NCBI RefSeq assembly: GCF_002156385.1
Contig: NZ_MVJM01000001.1
Span: 638,861-702,860 of the forward strand
Direction: 5' to 3'
DNA from: Halalkalibacter urbisdiaboli
Lineage (GTDB): Bacteria > Bacillota > Bacilli > Bacillales > Bacillaceae_D
DNA: 64,000 nt
Under the pieces are notes generated by a model. It was not told the DNA's origin. It saw only the letters and a list, made by a program, of their open reading frames with translations, and did no database searches. The position numbers and the translations under genes were made by a program. This document shows, piece by piece, positions 18,300 to 26,785 of this stretch; position 1 is the first letter of the stretch, and each line of letters starts with the position of its first letter.

Positions 18300-18721
18300 T
18301 GCGTACAAATGATGTAGTATTAAAAACTGCTACACAGCTCGTGACATTTATTATCATTATTTTTTCAATTTATGTATTCCTCCAAGGACATCACAATCCT
18401 GGTGGGGGGTTTATCGGAGGTTTAATGACGGCTGCTGCGATTATCTTAATAGGAATTGCATTCGATATTAAGACTGTTAGACGAATCCTACCATTTGACT
18501 TTAAGCTTTTAACAGCGACTGGGCTATTAATTGCTGTGTTAACAGGTATTGGCGCTTTTATCTTTGATGCCACCTTTTTAACACATACTTATGATTACTT
18601 TTATCTTCCTTTATTAGGAAAAACGGAATTAGCTACGGCCTTGCTATTTGATATTGGGGTTTATTTTGTTGTTATTGGTGTTACGTTAACGATTATTTTT
18701 ACGATAGGGGAGGATAGCTAA
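18299..18721 (+). CDS. mrpB: Na+/H+ antiporter subunit MrpB
   Basis: This 140-residue membrane protein has about four helices and the family motif GHHNPGGGFIGGLMTAAA. It is a required subunit of the Mrp antiporter. Its ATG starts at the last base of the mrpA stop codon and its own stop abuts mrpC, so the subunits are translationally linked. Length is typical. Confidence 0.95.
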   Translation: MRTNDVVLKTATQLVTFIIIIFSIYVFLQGHHNPGGGFIGGLMTAAAIILIGIAFDIKTVRRILPFDFKLLTATGLLIAVLTGIGAFIFDATFLTHTYDYFYLPLLGKTELATALLFDIGVYFVVIGVTLTIIFTIGEDS

Positions 18722-19059
18722 TGGAAATTATTATCTCCATCGTTGTAGGCATACTTTTTACAGTTGGAACGTATCTCATTTTATCTAAAAACATGACCCG
18801 TATCATTATCGGAACCGGTGTTTTAAGTCATGGAGTTCATTTACTACTTCTAACGATGGGTGGATTAAAAAAAGGGGCCGCTCCACTTCTTGGTCAGGAA
18901 GCACCTTTTTATACAGATCCATTACCACAAGCATTAATATTAACAGCGATTGTTATTAGTTTCGGGGTTACGTCATTTTTTCTAGTTTTGGCGTATCGAA
19001 CGTATAAAGTGCACGGAACGGATGACATGGAAAAGTTGAGGGGAATCGATCATGATTAA
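18721..19059 (+). CDS. mrpC: Na+/H+ antiporter subunit MrpC
   Basis: The 112-residue protein has three membrane helices and resembles complex I subunit NuoK, including the conserved region HGVHLLLLTMGG and ALILTAIVISF. It is part of the Mrp complex and interacts with the large antiporter-like subunits. The gene overlaps mrpB by one base and mrpD by eight, as is usual for this operon. Confidence 0.95.
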   Translation: MEIIISIVVGILFTVGTYLILSKNMTRIIIGTGVLSHGVHLLLLTMGGLKKGAAPLLGQEAPFYTDPLPQALILTAIVISFGVTSFFLVLAYRTYKVHGTDDMEKLRGIDHD

Positions 19060-20536
19060 TCATCTCATTATTGCACCACTTCTAATTCCATTAATTGTAG
19101 GAATTGTCCTTTTGTTTTTAAGACATAACGTAAAAACCCAAAAAGTAATTAGTGTATTATCTCTTACTGCCATGCTAGTAGCTACTGTACTCCTTTTATT
19201 TAGTGTATTAGAACATGGAGTTCAGACTTATCAATTAGGAGGATGGCAACCTCCTTTCGGAATCGTTTTAGTAGCTGATTCACTAGCTGTTCTACTCGTT
19301 TTATTTACAGCAATTGTTGCGTTAGCCTGTTTGTTATTTTCTATTCGTGGTTTAGATCAAGAGCGTAAAGCTTACTTTTTCTATCCATTGTTGCAGTTTT
19401 TAATTACAGGTGTTGTTGGTGCATTTTTAACAGGAGATATATTTAACCTTTTTGTATTTTTTGAAGTCTTACTAATGAGTTCCTATGCCCTTATCGTATT
19501 AGGTGGGGAAAAGGGCCAACTTCGAGAGTCTTTAAAATATGTCTTAGTTAATGTGATTTCATCTGCGCTATTTGTAACAGGTGTTGCCTATTTGTATTCT
19601 GTAACCGGTACATTAAACATGGCTGATTTATCAAATCGTATTGCGGAAATCGGCCAACCTGGATTAGTGACTGTCATTGCGCTTTTGTTCTTAGTTGTCT
19701 TCGGGATGAAAGCCGCAATTTTCCCACTCTATTTCTGGTTACCAGGATCTTATTCAGCTCCACCACCAGTCATTTCTGCTTTATTTGCTGGACTTTTGAC
19801 AAAGGTTGGAATTTACGCGATTATTCGTATATTTACGATTATTTTCTATCACCATCCGGACATTACTCATCAAATCTTAGGTGGGTTAGCTGCAATTACA
19901 ATGATTGTCGGCGTAATTGGCGCAGTTGCCTATCAAAATTTACAAAAAATTCTTGTCTATAATGTTGTTGCAGGTGTAGGTTATATTATTTTCGGGTTAT
20001 CTTCCTTCAATGAACCTGGTTTGTTTGGTGGTATCTTTTATTTAGTCCATGACATGCTTATAAAAGCTGCATTGTTTTTACTTGTTGGTGCAATTATCGT
20101 GATAACACGCACACCAAAGATGAATGAAGCAAGTGGACTAATCAAGCATTATCCATTGCTTGGATGGGCTTTTCTAGCTGCAGCTCTCTCTTTAGCAGGT
20201 GTTCCTCCATTCAGCGGGTTCTTTGGGAAACTGATGTTAATTCAAGGCGGATTTTATGCTGAGCAATATTGGACAGTAGGGATTCTTTTACTTTCAAGCT
20301 TACTTGTTCTCTATTCGGTTATGAAAATCTTCTTTTCTGTTATCCTAGGTGAAGAGAAACTACCTACGTTAAAGGAACGCCCGAACATAAAAGGCCTTCT
20401 CTATCCTAGCATCATTCTTCTTTTCTTATCCTTTATTATGGGAATGGGTGCTGAATGGGTCTATCCGTATGTTGCTGATGCAACAACAACACTGTTAAAC
20501 CCTGACATTTATATTGAAGCGGTTTTAAAGGAGTAG
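19052..20536 (+). CDS. mrpD: Na+/H+ antiporter subunit MrpD
   Basis: MrpD is the second antiporter-like subunit, related to NuoM and NuoN of complex I. The 494-residue protein has about 14 membrane helices. Conserved features are GDIFNLFVFFEVLLMSSYAL with a buried Glu, GMKAAIFPLYFWLPGSY with the channel Lys, and LVHDMLIKAALFL. These are residues thought to carry protons. The start ATG 19052 overlaps the end of mrpC. The ribosome site of mrpE lies in its last codons. Confidence 0.96.
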   Translation: MINHLIIAPLLIPLIVGIVLLFLRHNVKTQKVISVLSLTAMLVATVLLLFSVLEHGVQTYQLGGWQPPFGIVLVADSLAVLLVLFTAIVALACLLFSIRGLDQERKAYFFYPLLQFLITGVVGAFLTGDIFNLFVFFEVLLMSSYALIVLGGEKGQLRESLKYVLVNVISSALFVTGVAYLYSVTGTLNMADLSNRIAEIGQPGLVTVIALLFLVVFGMKAAIFPLYFWLPGSYSAPPPVISALFAGLLTKVGIYAIIRIFTIIFYHHPDITHQILGGLAAITMIVGVIGAVAYQNLQKILVYNVVAGVGYIIFGLSSFNEPGLFGGIFYLVHDMLIKAALFLLVGAIIVITRTPKMNEASGLIKHYPLLGWAFLAAALSLAGVPPFSGFFGKLMLIQGGFYAEQYWTVGILLLSSLLVLYSVMKIFFSVILGEEKLPTLKERPNIKGLLYPSIILLFLSFIMGMGAEWVYPYVADATTTLLNPDIYIEAVLKE

Positions 20537-20541
20537 ATGGT

Positions 20542-21018
20542 ATGGCCTTTCAATTAGTTATAAACTTTATCATTTCATTTGTTTGGATGTTTCTCTATAG
20601 TTCTTGGGATTTACCAACGTTTATCATCGGTTTCTTTGTTGGGATGATTATTCTCGTTTTAGTAAGACGCTTTTTTCATGAGCCTCTTTATTTAATTAAA
20701 GTGTATGCGATTGTAAAATTAATTCTTCTCTTTTTAAAGGAATTAATTTTATCAAACATTACGGTTATCAAACATGTTTTAAGTCCAAAGCTTGATATTA
20801 AACCAGGGATCTTTGCATTGGAAACTGAGCTGAAGACAGATTGGGAAATTACCCTTTTAGCAAGTCTCATTACGCTAACGCCTGGTACTCTTGTAGTCGA
20901 TGTGTCTGATGATCAAAAAACATTATATATCCATGCAATGAACATTGAAGACATTGAGGAATCAATCTCTGCGATAAAAATGACGTTTGAGCGTGCAATT
21001 ATGGAGGTGAGCCACTAA
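20542..21018 (+). CDS. mrpE: Na+/H+ antiporter subunit MrpE
   Basis: The 158-residue protein has two or three N-terminal membrane helices and a soluble C-terminal part with the family stretch TLTPGTLVVDVSDDQKTLYIHAM. MrpE is needed for assembly and full activity of the complex. Its ATG lies 5 bp after the mrpD stop and its stop codon touches mrpF. Confidence 0.95.
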   Translation: MAFQLVINFIISFVWMFLYSSWDLPTFIIGFFVGMIILVLVRRFFHEPLYLIKVYAIVKLILLFLKELILSNITVIKHVLSPKLDIKPGIFALETELKTDWEITLLASLITLTPGTLVVDVSDDQKTLYIHAMNIEDIEESISAIKMTFERAIMEVSH

Positions 21019-21317
21019 TGTTCGGATTTCAGTTATTTGATACCATCCTCTTGATCTCTCTTGCGATTTTAGCCATTTCGTTATTAGGAAGTATTTATCG
21101 GATCATTAAAGGCCCCTCCCCTTCTGACCGTATCGTTGCTTTAGATACTGTCGGAATTAATATGATTGCAATTGTTGCTGTTTCTTCCATTTTACTACGT
21201 ACCTCTGCTTTTTTAGAGGTTATCCTTTTAGTTGGGGTATTAGCGTTTATTGGAACTGTAGCCTTTGCAAAGTTCATTGAAAGGGGTGTTGTTCTTGACC
21301 GAGACCGAGATCAGTAG
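21018..21317 (+). CDS. mrpF: Na+/H+ antiporter subunit MrpF
   Basis: MrpF is a small three-helix subunit of the Mrp antiporter. The 99-residue protein shows the motif GPSPSDRIVALDTVGIN between helices 1 and 2, typical of MrpF/PhaF. It starts at the last base of the mrpE stop codon and its 3' end overlaps the start of mrpG. Confidence 0.95.
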   Translation: MFGFQLFDTILLISLAILAISLLGSIYRIIKGPSPSDRIVALDTVGINMIAIVAVSSILLRTSAFLEVILLVGVLAFIGTVAFAKFIERGVVLDRDRDQ

Positions 21318-21666
21318 TATATTTGTAAGCATTTTTGTACTTTTAGGCTCCCTGCTAAGTCTTGTAACAACAATCGGGCTATTGCGGCTGCCTGATGTCT
21401 ATTCGCGTACCCATGCTGCATCAAAAAGTGCCACATTAGGTGTTTTGCTCGTCTTATTAGGTGCTTTACTATTTTTCTATAAAGATTCTGGTCTTGATGC
21501 CAGGTTAATTCTTGGGATTGTCTTTGTCTTTATCACTTCTCCTGTAGCAGGTCATTTGATTAGCCGTGCTGCTTACTATACGAATGTTCCTCTATGGGAC
21601 AAAAGTGTTCGAGATGATCTAAAGAACGTCTCGAAGGAGAAGCGAAATAGAAGCGCCGAACGCTAA
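21295..21666 (+). CDS. mrpG: Na+/H+ antiporter subunit MrpG
   Basis: MrpG is the last Mrp subunit, a three-helix protein with the conserved LRLPDVYSRTHAASKSATLG. From TTG 21295 the protein has 123 residues (MTETEISSIF). AAGGGG 8 nt upstream supports this start; the frame is open back to 21265 inside mrpF, but the extension does not fit the family. The polar, charged tail (VSKEKRNRSAER) is on the cytoplasmic side by the usual topology. A strong terminator follows. Confidence 0.92.
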   Translation: MTETEISSIFVSIFVLLGSLLSLVTTIGLLRLPDVYSRTHAASKSATLGVLLVLLGALLFFYKDSGLDARLILGIVFVFITSPVAGHLISRAAYYTNVPLWDKSVRDDLKNVSKEKRNRSAER

Positions 21667-21670
21667 AAAG

Positions 21671-21719
21671 AAAAGGAGTTAACTTGAAAGATGTTTTCAT
21701 CTTTCAGTTAACTCCTTTT
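21671..21719. terminator. Long bidirectional terminator between mrpG and psd
   Basis: AAAAGGAGTTAACT (21671-21684) pairs with AGTTAACTCCTTTT (21706-21719), and the inner arms TGAAAGATG and CATCTTTCA extend the stem around TTTT. It ends the mrp operon and, read from the other strand, psd. Confidence 0.9.
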
Positions 21720-22501
21720 TATTGAATAAATGTTCCAAGCTTTTCCCCCATTTTAAATTCCCGAGGGGTCTTTTGTTCATCAAGCGAAACTAATCCTTTT
21801 TCTATTAATAGGACCACTGTAGAACCGAAGGAGAAATAACCAATCTCTTCTCCTTTATTTAAGCTTTTCGTTTGATGAGTTAATTCAATCGTATTAACGT
21901 TCATCGCTCCTACCTTAACAACTGCCAGCTTTTTCCCCCTACTCAACATTTCTGTAATGACCCGATAATTGCGAGATAAGGGTCTTCTTCCTAATGTCAT
22001 TCCTAACTCATTAACAGGGTAGGAGCGCCCTCCTAACGTCCACTGCTTTAATACCTCTCCAGAAATTGGGCTATGAATACGATGATAATGACTTGGACTT
22101 AAGTACAGGATAAGAAACAGGCCTTCTTCATATGTTTTCGCTGCACTTTTTGATCCTAACATCTCTGAAACAGAGTACTCTTGTCCCTTGACGCTAAAAC
22201 GGACGTTATCTTTAATTTTTCCAAAGTCAGCCAACACCCCATCAACCGGACTGATGAATGAGTTTGTATCACTTTCTATTGGGCGACATCCGGGCTTTAG
22301 CTGCCGTATAAATAGTTCGTGAAGACTACCATATTCACGAATCGAACGCCCCATTTCTTCTTCATTCAATTTAAAGGTATTCACAAATAGCGGAATGAGC
22401 GGTTTACTTATTTTAGATGTAGCAAATGCCTTTAGTAGTACAGACTGAATACGATGATTGCTTAATTCAACGAAAGAACGAAATAAAAGTTTCTTAATCA
22501 T
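21719..22501 (-). CDS. psd: Phosphatidylserine decarboxylase
   Basis: Psd converts phosphatidylserine to phosphatidylethanolamine at the membrane, using a pyruvoyl group formed by self-cleavage. The 260-residue proenzyme has the cleavage motif FGSTVVLLIE near residue 225 (cleavage before the Ser), SPSHYHRIHSP and SPVDGVLADFG. The length and motifs fit an active enzyme. It is divergent from pssA, which makes its substrate; about 118 bp separate the two starts. Confidence 0.95.
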   Translation of the reverse strand: MIKKLLFRSFVELSNHRIQSVLLKAFATSKISKPLIPLFVNTFKLNEEEMGRSIREYGSLHELFIRQLKPGCRPIESDTNSFISPVDGVLADFGKIKDNVRFSVKGQEYSVSEMLGSKSAAKTYEEGLFLILYLSPSHYHRIHSPISGEVLKQWTLGGRSYPVNELGMTLGRRPLSRNYRVITEMLSRGKKLAVVKVGAMNVNTIELTHQTKSLNKGEEIGYFSFGSTVVLLIEKGLVSLDEQKTPREFKMGEKLGTFIQ

Positions 22502-22619
22502 GATACCTCCAACATTGTAGTTTGCGACGCTATCCTTATCTAGTGCAACTTTTCATCCTATGGTATGATTATTATTTAAGGTAGCCAAATTAGTTCGAAT
22601 TTGATAAGGAGTGAACATT

Positions 22620-23159
22620 ATGTTCCTTTTACACCAATTAGATCATACTGTAAAAAAGATGAAAGGACAAATTGCAAATGCCTTAACGATCATTAATTTA
22701 GCATTAGGGACTTTTGCAATCATATTTATTATTCAAAATGAGTTACGAATGGGGTTATTCTTTATTACCATTGCAGCGGTATGCGATCGACTCGATGGAG
22801 CTGCTGCAAGACGATTAAATATCTCTTCCGAATTTGGAAAACAATTAGATTCATTAAGTGACCTTGTATCATTTGGGGTTGCACCCGCACTTATTATCTA
22901 TCAAGCAGTTCTATTTGAGTTTGGATTTATAGGCGCCTTTTTTGCAATATTATTCATTTCATGTAGCGCAATTCGTTTGGCTCGTTTTAATGTAATAGAG
23001 AGCGACGGTTACTTCATCGGTTTACCGATAACAGCGGCCGGATGTATTCTCACTTTAAACATCTTAATGGTGGAGTATGTTCCAAATTATATTTTTATGT
23101 TTGTGACAATGCTTCTCTCTATATTAATGATCAGCTTATTTCGAATAAAAAAGATGTAG
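22620..23159 (+). CDS. pssA: CDP-diacylglycerol-serine O-phosphatidyltransferase
   Basis: PssA makes phosphatidylserine from CDP-diacylglycerol and serine. The 179-residue membrane protein carries the full CDP-alcohol phosphotransferase signature: DRLDGAAARR followed by GKQLDSLSD, with all conserved Asp residues. ATG 22620 is the likely start, 8 nt after AAGGAG; a GTG at 22611 lies within that site. With the divergent psd it forms the phosphatidylethanolamine pathway. Confidence 0.92.
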   Translation: MFLLHQLDHTVKKMKGQIANALTIINLALGTFAIIFIIQNELRMGLFFITIAAVCDRLDGAAARRLNISSEFGKQLDSLSDLVSFGVAPALIIYQAVLFEFGFIGAFFAILFISCSAIRLARFNVIESDGYFIGLPITAAGCILTLNILMVEYVPNYIFMFVTMLLSILMISLFRIKKM

Positions 23160-23305
23160 TGATTTGCCCCATAAATGTCTCACATCCATCATTATATATT
23201 TTACACAAATTGACTAATGTTGAGGGAAAATCATTAATTTTGACGAAGAAATGACGGAAAACGTGAAAAATTTGGCTTAAAATGCTTTAATTTCCCCTGA
23301 AAGTA

Positions 23306-23334
23306 TTGACACGACTGGGCTTAATGAGTAAATT
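23306..23334 (+). promoter_or_regulatory. Likely promoter of hbs
   Basis: TTGACA (23306-23311) and TAAATT (23329-23334) are separated by 17 bp, a good match to the vegetative promoter pattern, about 115 nt before the HU gene. Another TTGACT near 23209 may be a second promoter. HU genes of Bacillus have more than one promoter. Confidence 0.5.
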
Positions 23335-23394
23335 TGAATTGCAGGTTATTTTTACTTGTCATTAGTAAGACGAAAACTAAAATCCGAGAATGAA

Positions 23395-23415
23395 CATCTT
23401 CTCAGAGAGAAGATG
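23395..23415 (+). promoter_or_regulatory. 5' UTR hairpin of hbs
   Basis: CATCTTCTC (23395-23403) pairs perfectly with GAGAAGATG (23407-23415) around a 3-nt loop, 35 nt before the hbs start. There is no T tract, so it is not a terminator. The 5' arm is also complementary to sequence at the hbs stop codon (23722-23732). Confidence 0.7.
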
Positions 23416-23450
23416 AATTTCTAAACAAGGTATGAAAGGGAGTTTTTTTC

Positions 23451-23723
23451 ATGAACAAGACAGATTTAATCAATGCAGTATCTGAGCAAACTGACCTCTC
23501 TAAAAAAGATGCTTCAAAGGCAGTTGACGCTGTTTTTGATAGTATTACAAACGCATTAGTTGAAGGCGGTAAAGTTCAACTAGTTGGTTTTGGTAGTTTT
23601 GAAGTTCGCGAGCGTTCTGCACGTAAAGGTCGTAACCCACAAACTGGACAAGAAATTGAAATTCCTGCAACAAAAAACCCTGCATTTAAGCCAGGTAAAC
23701 AGTTGAAAGACGCTGTAAACTAA
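23451..23723 (+). CDS. hbs: DNA-binding protein HU
   Basis: HU is the abundant histone-like protein that bends and compacts DNA. The 90-residue protein begins [20 protein letters not shown] and has the family core [21 protein letters not shown], the DNA-gripping arm and its conserved Pro. AAAGGGAG 8-9 nt upstream supports the ATG. The long leader with a hairpin and a complementary segment after the stop suggests control of mRNA stability as known for hbs of B. subtilis. Confidence 0.97.
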   Translation: MNKTDLINAVSEQTDLSKKDASKAVDAVFDSITNALVEGGKVQLVGFGSFEVRERSARKGRNPQTGQEIEIPATKNPAFKPGKQLKDAVN

Positions 23724-23734
23724 GATGTCATTGT

Positions 23735-23767
23735 AAGAAGCGAGGGACAAGCCCATCGCTTCTTTTT
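23735..23767 (+). terminator. Rho-independent terminator of hbs
   Basis: AAGAAGCGA (23735-23743) pairs with TCGCTTCTT (23756-23764) and is followed by a T run on the plus strand, 12 nt after the stop codon. Confidence 0.9.
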
Positions 23768-23884
23768 AACTTTTAAATTGTTTCCATTACTAACTGACGA
23801 TGCAGCAACATTATATTTCTGAATTGATTTCTAGTAAGATTTGTGGTAGTTTGACATAAGGATACATAATTCCATAATGATTAA

Positions 23885-24066
23885 CCACTAGGGGTGCTTT
23901 ATAGCTGAGAGAGGACATGATAATCCTTAACCCTATTACCTGAACTAGATAATGCTAGCGGAGGGAAGTGGATAGACGAAAAGCACCAAGAGATAGTTCA
24001 TTTTCTTTTTGCCTTTACGATATCTTATACACTTTTACCCACTTCTGCTTTCTGAAGTGGGTTTTA
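23885..24066 (+). promoter_or_regulatory. TPP riboswitch with terminator
   Basis: The THI-box conserved pieces are present: GGGGTGC, GCTGAGAG, AACCCT, ACCTGAACT, GATAATGCTAGCG and AGGGAA. The P1 helix is CCACT (23885-23889) with AGTGG (23967-23971). Downstream an intrinsic terminator pairs ACCCACTTC (24037-24045) with GAAGTGGGT (24054-24062), followed by T residues. GAAGTGG (23965-23971) can alternatively pair with CCACTTC (24039-24045) as an antiterminator, so TPP binding should favour termination. It controls the salvage operon that follows. Confidence 0.95.
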
Positions 24067-24089
24067 TATTTGTTAAAAGGAGTTACAAT

Positions 24090-25364
24090 ATGAATCCAAA
24101 ATTACTCGAGAGTATTGAAGAAAGGGAAAAGGAGCTAGTCGAGCTACTTTCTACTCTTGTTTCATTCCAAACCCCTAGTCCTCCTGCTAGAAATACAAAT
24201 GAGGCTCAAGAATATATCGCTTCGTACTTAAAGGAGATTGGTTACACAGTAGACAAATGGGATGTCTATCCAAATGATCCGAATGTCGTTGGAACTTTAA
24301 AAGGTACTGATTCTGATAATTACCACAGTTTAATATTAAATGGTCACATCGATGTAGCTTCAATTGAAGAAAATGAGCCTTGGAATTCCCCGCCATTTCA
24401 GGCTGTTGTAAAAGAAAACACCATATATGGCCGTGGTGTAGCCGACATGAAGGGTGGTATGGCTGCATGTCTGTTTGCTTTAAAACTTCTTCATGAGAAT
24501 GGAATTAGACTGAAAGGAGATGTTATTCTTCAATCTGTCATCGGTGAAGAGGTAGGGGAAGCTGGTACAAAGCAATGTTGTGATCGAGGGTATAAAGCTG
24601 ATTTTGCTATTGTTGCTGATACTAGTCACTGTGCCATCCAAGGACAAGGTGGTGTCATTACTGGTTGGGTAACGGTTAAAAGCCCACAAACTCATCATGA
24701 TGGGACTAGAAGACAAATGATTCATGCGGGTGGTGGCATTCATGGGGCAAGTGCCATTGAAAAGATGGCAAAGCTGATCACCGGCTTACAGGAACTAGAG
24801 CGCCATTGGGCTGTTACGAAGACATATCCAGGTTTTCCTGCTGGGATGAATACGATTAACCCTGCTGTCATTGAAGGTGGCAGGCATGCTGCTTTCATTG
24901 CCGATGAATGCTCACTATGGATTACGGTTCATTTTTACCCAAACGAATCGTATGAGTCCGTAACGAAGGAGATTGAAGAGCATTTACTTGCTGTTGCCAC
25001 TGCCGACCCATGGCTCAGAGAGCATCCACCTCTATTTCGGTGGGGAGGGACCTCGATGATTGAAGAGCGTGGAGAAGTGTTTCCATCATTAGCGCTTGAT
25101 CGTGATTGGCCTGGTTTACAACTTCTGACCCATGTTCATGAAGAAGTTTTTGAAGAACGTGCAGAAATTAGTATGTCTTCTACTGTAACAGATGGAGGTT
25201 GGTTAGGAGATGCTGGTATTCCGACGGTCATTTATGGACCTGGGAAGCTCGAACATGCCCATGCAGTGAATGAACAACTCTCTATTGACGAACTCATTAC
25301 ATATACCAAAACCCTCGTACAATTCATATACGAGTGGTGTAATAGTAAAAAGGAGGAAGGATAA
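24090..25364 (+). CDS. ylmB: Formylaminopyrimidine deformylase YlmB (M20 family)
   Basis: This 424-residue M20-type metalloenzyme has the metal motifs LNGHIDVAS, GRGVADMKGG and IGEEVGEAGT. Together with a TPP riboswitch, tenA and a ThiXYZ transporter, it matches YlmB, which removes the formyl group from N-formyl-4-amino-5-aminomethyl-2-methylpyrimidine in the thiamine salvage pathway described in Bacillus halodurans. ATG 24090 follows AAAGGAG. The frame begins earlier, inside the riboswitch, but that part is not protein-like. On sequence alone it could be another M20 amidohydrolase; the operon makes the call. Confidence 0.88.
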   Translation: MNPKLLESIEEREKELVELLSTLVSFQTPSPPARNTNEAQEYIASYLKEIGYTVDKWDVYPNDPNVVGTLKGTDSDNYHSLILNGHIDVASIEENEPWNSPPFQAVVKENTIYGRGVADMKGGMAACLFALKLLHENGIRLKGDVILQSVIGEEVGEAGTKQCCDRGYKADFAIVADTSHCAIQGQGGVITGWVTVKSPQTHHDGTRRQMIHAGGGIHGASAIEKMAKLITGLQELERHWAVTKTYPGFPAGMNTINPAVIEGGRHAAFIADECSLWITVHFYPNESYESVTKEIEEHLLAVATADPWLREHPPLFRWGGTSMIEERGEVFPSLALDRDWPGLQLLTHVHEEVFEERAEISMSSTVTDGGWLGDAGIPTVIYGPGKLEHAHAVNEQLSIDELITYTKTLVQFIYEWCNSKKEEG

Positions 25365-25365
25365 T

Positions 25366-26040
25366 ATGAGCTTTTCACAACGATTGCATGAGAAAGCGAA
25401 ACCGATATGGGAAAAAAGCCACAACCACCCTTTTGTTCAAGGTATCGGCAATGGAACGCTTGATTTGGAGAAATTTAAATTTTTTATGCGCCAAGATTAT
25501 GTTTATCTTATTGATTTTGCACGATTGTTTGCTTTAGGAAGCTTAAAGGCTCCAGATTTACAAACAATGTCAACTTTTGCAAAGCTATTAGATGCTACAT
25601 TAAACGAAGAGATGGCTCTACACCGAGCTTATGCAGAACGTCTTGGAATTACAAAGGAAGAATTAGAAGAAACCCAGCCAGCATCAACGACACTCGCATA
25701 TAGCAGTTACATGCTTAATCTCGCACAACGTGGTTCACTTGCTGAGCTTATAGCCGCAGTCCTTCCCTGCTCATGGAGTTATTATGAAATTGGGAAGGAA
25801 TTAAGCCAAATCCCTGGGGCTATGGAGCATGAGCTTTACGGTGAATGGGTTACCATGTACCAATCAGAAGAATTTGGTGAACTAGCAACATGGTTAATTG
25901 AGCTTCTTGATGCCTTAGCAGAAGGAAAAACCGAAGAAGAGCTTAAACAGCTAGAGGACATTTTCCTTAACACCAGTCGCTTTGAATATATGTTCTGGGA
26001 TATGTCCTATCACCAAGCGATGTGGCCTTTTGATGAATAA
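25366..26040 (+). CDS. tenA: Aminopyrimidine aminohydrolase (thiaminase II) TenA
   Basis: TenA hydrolyses aminomethylpyrimidine to the hydroxymethyl form (HMP), which re-enters thiamine synthesis. The 224-residue protein has the family pattern HPFVQGIGNGTL, FMRQDYVYL, the Cys-containing LPCSWSYYEIG (catalytic Cys) and the C-terminal RFEYMFWDMSYHQ. It starts 2 nt after the ylmB stop and overlaps thiZ by 8 bp. Its product follows from that of YlmB, the preceding step. Confidence 0.96.
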   Translation: MSFSQRLHEKAKPIWEKSHNHPFVQGIGNGTLDLEKFKFFMRQDYVYLIDFARLFALGSLKAPDLQTMSTFAKLLDATLNEEMALHRAYAERLGITKEELEETQPASTTLAYSSYMLNLAQRGSLAELIAAVLPCSWSYYEIGKELSQIPGAMEHELYGEWVTMYQSEEFGELATWLIELLDALAEGKTEEELKQLEDIFLNTSRFEYMFWDMSYHQAMWPFDE

Positions 26041-26785
26041 TCAAGCTGTCACTTTTAACGGTGTGACCTTTACATATGAAGAAGCAAAACCACCTATTTT
26101 AAAAAATGTAAGTTTTAGCGTCCACAAGGGGGAATTCATCTCTATTTTAGCGCCAAGTGGAGCAGGAAAAAGTACGATTTTCCGGTTGCTAACAAAGCTA
26201 GAACAGCCTAATAGCGGTTCTATTTTGTTAAATGGCTCACCACTTCAACATATAAAAAATGCAGTTGGCTATATGCCACAGCAAGATCTTCTCTTAGATT
26301 GGAGAACGGTCGTTGAAAATGCGGCACTTCCATTAGAACTTCATGGATTGAAAAAGAAAGCAGCTCGGGAAAAGGCATTCTCCTATTTTTCTGATTTTGG
26401 ATTAGCAGGAACTGAGCACCAGTATCCTCATCAGCTATCTGGGGGAATGAGACAACGAGTATCCTTTTTAAGAGCGATGCTTAGCGGTCGCGAAGTTTTA
26501 CTGCTTGATGAACCATTTAGTGCCTTAGATGCAATGACAAGATTGTCGATGCAAGAATGGCTACTCTCGATATGGAAACGACTTGATATGACGATACTGT
26601 TTGTAACTCATGATATAGATGAAGCACTGATACTTTCTGATCGAATTTTTCTTTTTAACGAATCACCCTTAAATGAATTTGTCACTTATAGCATTACTGA
26701 TGAACGACCTAGATTAATTGCGGGTGGGCTGTTTGATATAAAGCAGCAAATTTTAGAACATTTAAGAAATAAGGTGAAGCAATGA
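26033..26785 (+). CDS. thiZ: ThiZ, ATP-binding subunit of pyrimidine transporter
   Basis: This 250-residue ABC ATPase has Walker A (APSGAGKST), Q-loop, signature LSGGMRQRVSFLRA, Walker B (EVLLLDEPFSALD) and switch His (FVTHDID). With ThiX and ThiY it forms the importer of formylaminopyrimidine. ATG 26033 lies within the end of tenA, without its own clear ribosome site, so coupling to tenA translation is likely. It is related to the nitrate/taurine ATPases but the operon assigns the substrate. Confidence 0.92.
   Translation: MNNQAVTFNGVTFTYEEAKPPILKNVSFSVHKGEFISILAPSGAGKSTIFRLLTKLEQPNSGSILLNGSPLQHIKNAVGYMPQQDLLLDWRTVVENAALPLELHGLKKKAAREKAFSYFSDFGLAGTEHQYPHQLSGGMRQRVSFLRAMLSGREVLLLDEPFSALDAMTRLSMQEWLLSIWKRLDMTILFVTHDIDEALILSDRIFLFNESPLNEFVTYSITDERPRLIAGGLFDIKQQILEHLRNKVKQ

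Noticed and set aside
23042-23254. Plus-strand frame overlapping the end of pssA
   Set aside because: It is out of frame with pssA, lacks a ribosome site and ends in the hbs promoter region.
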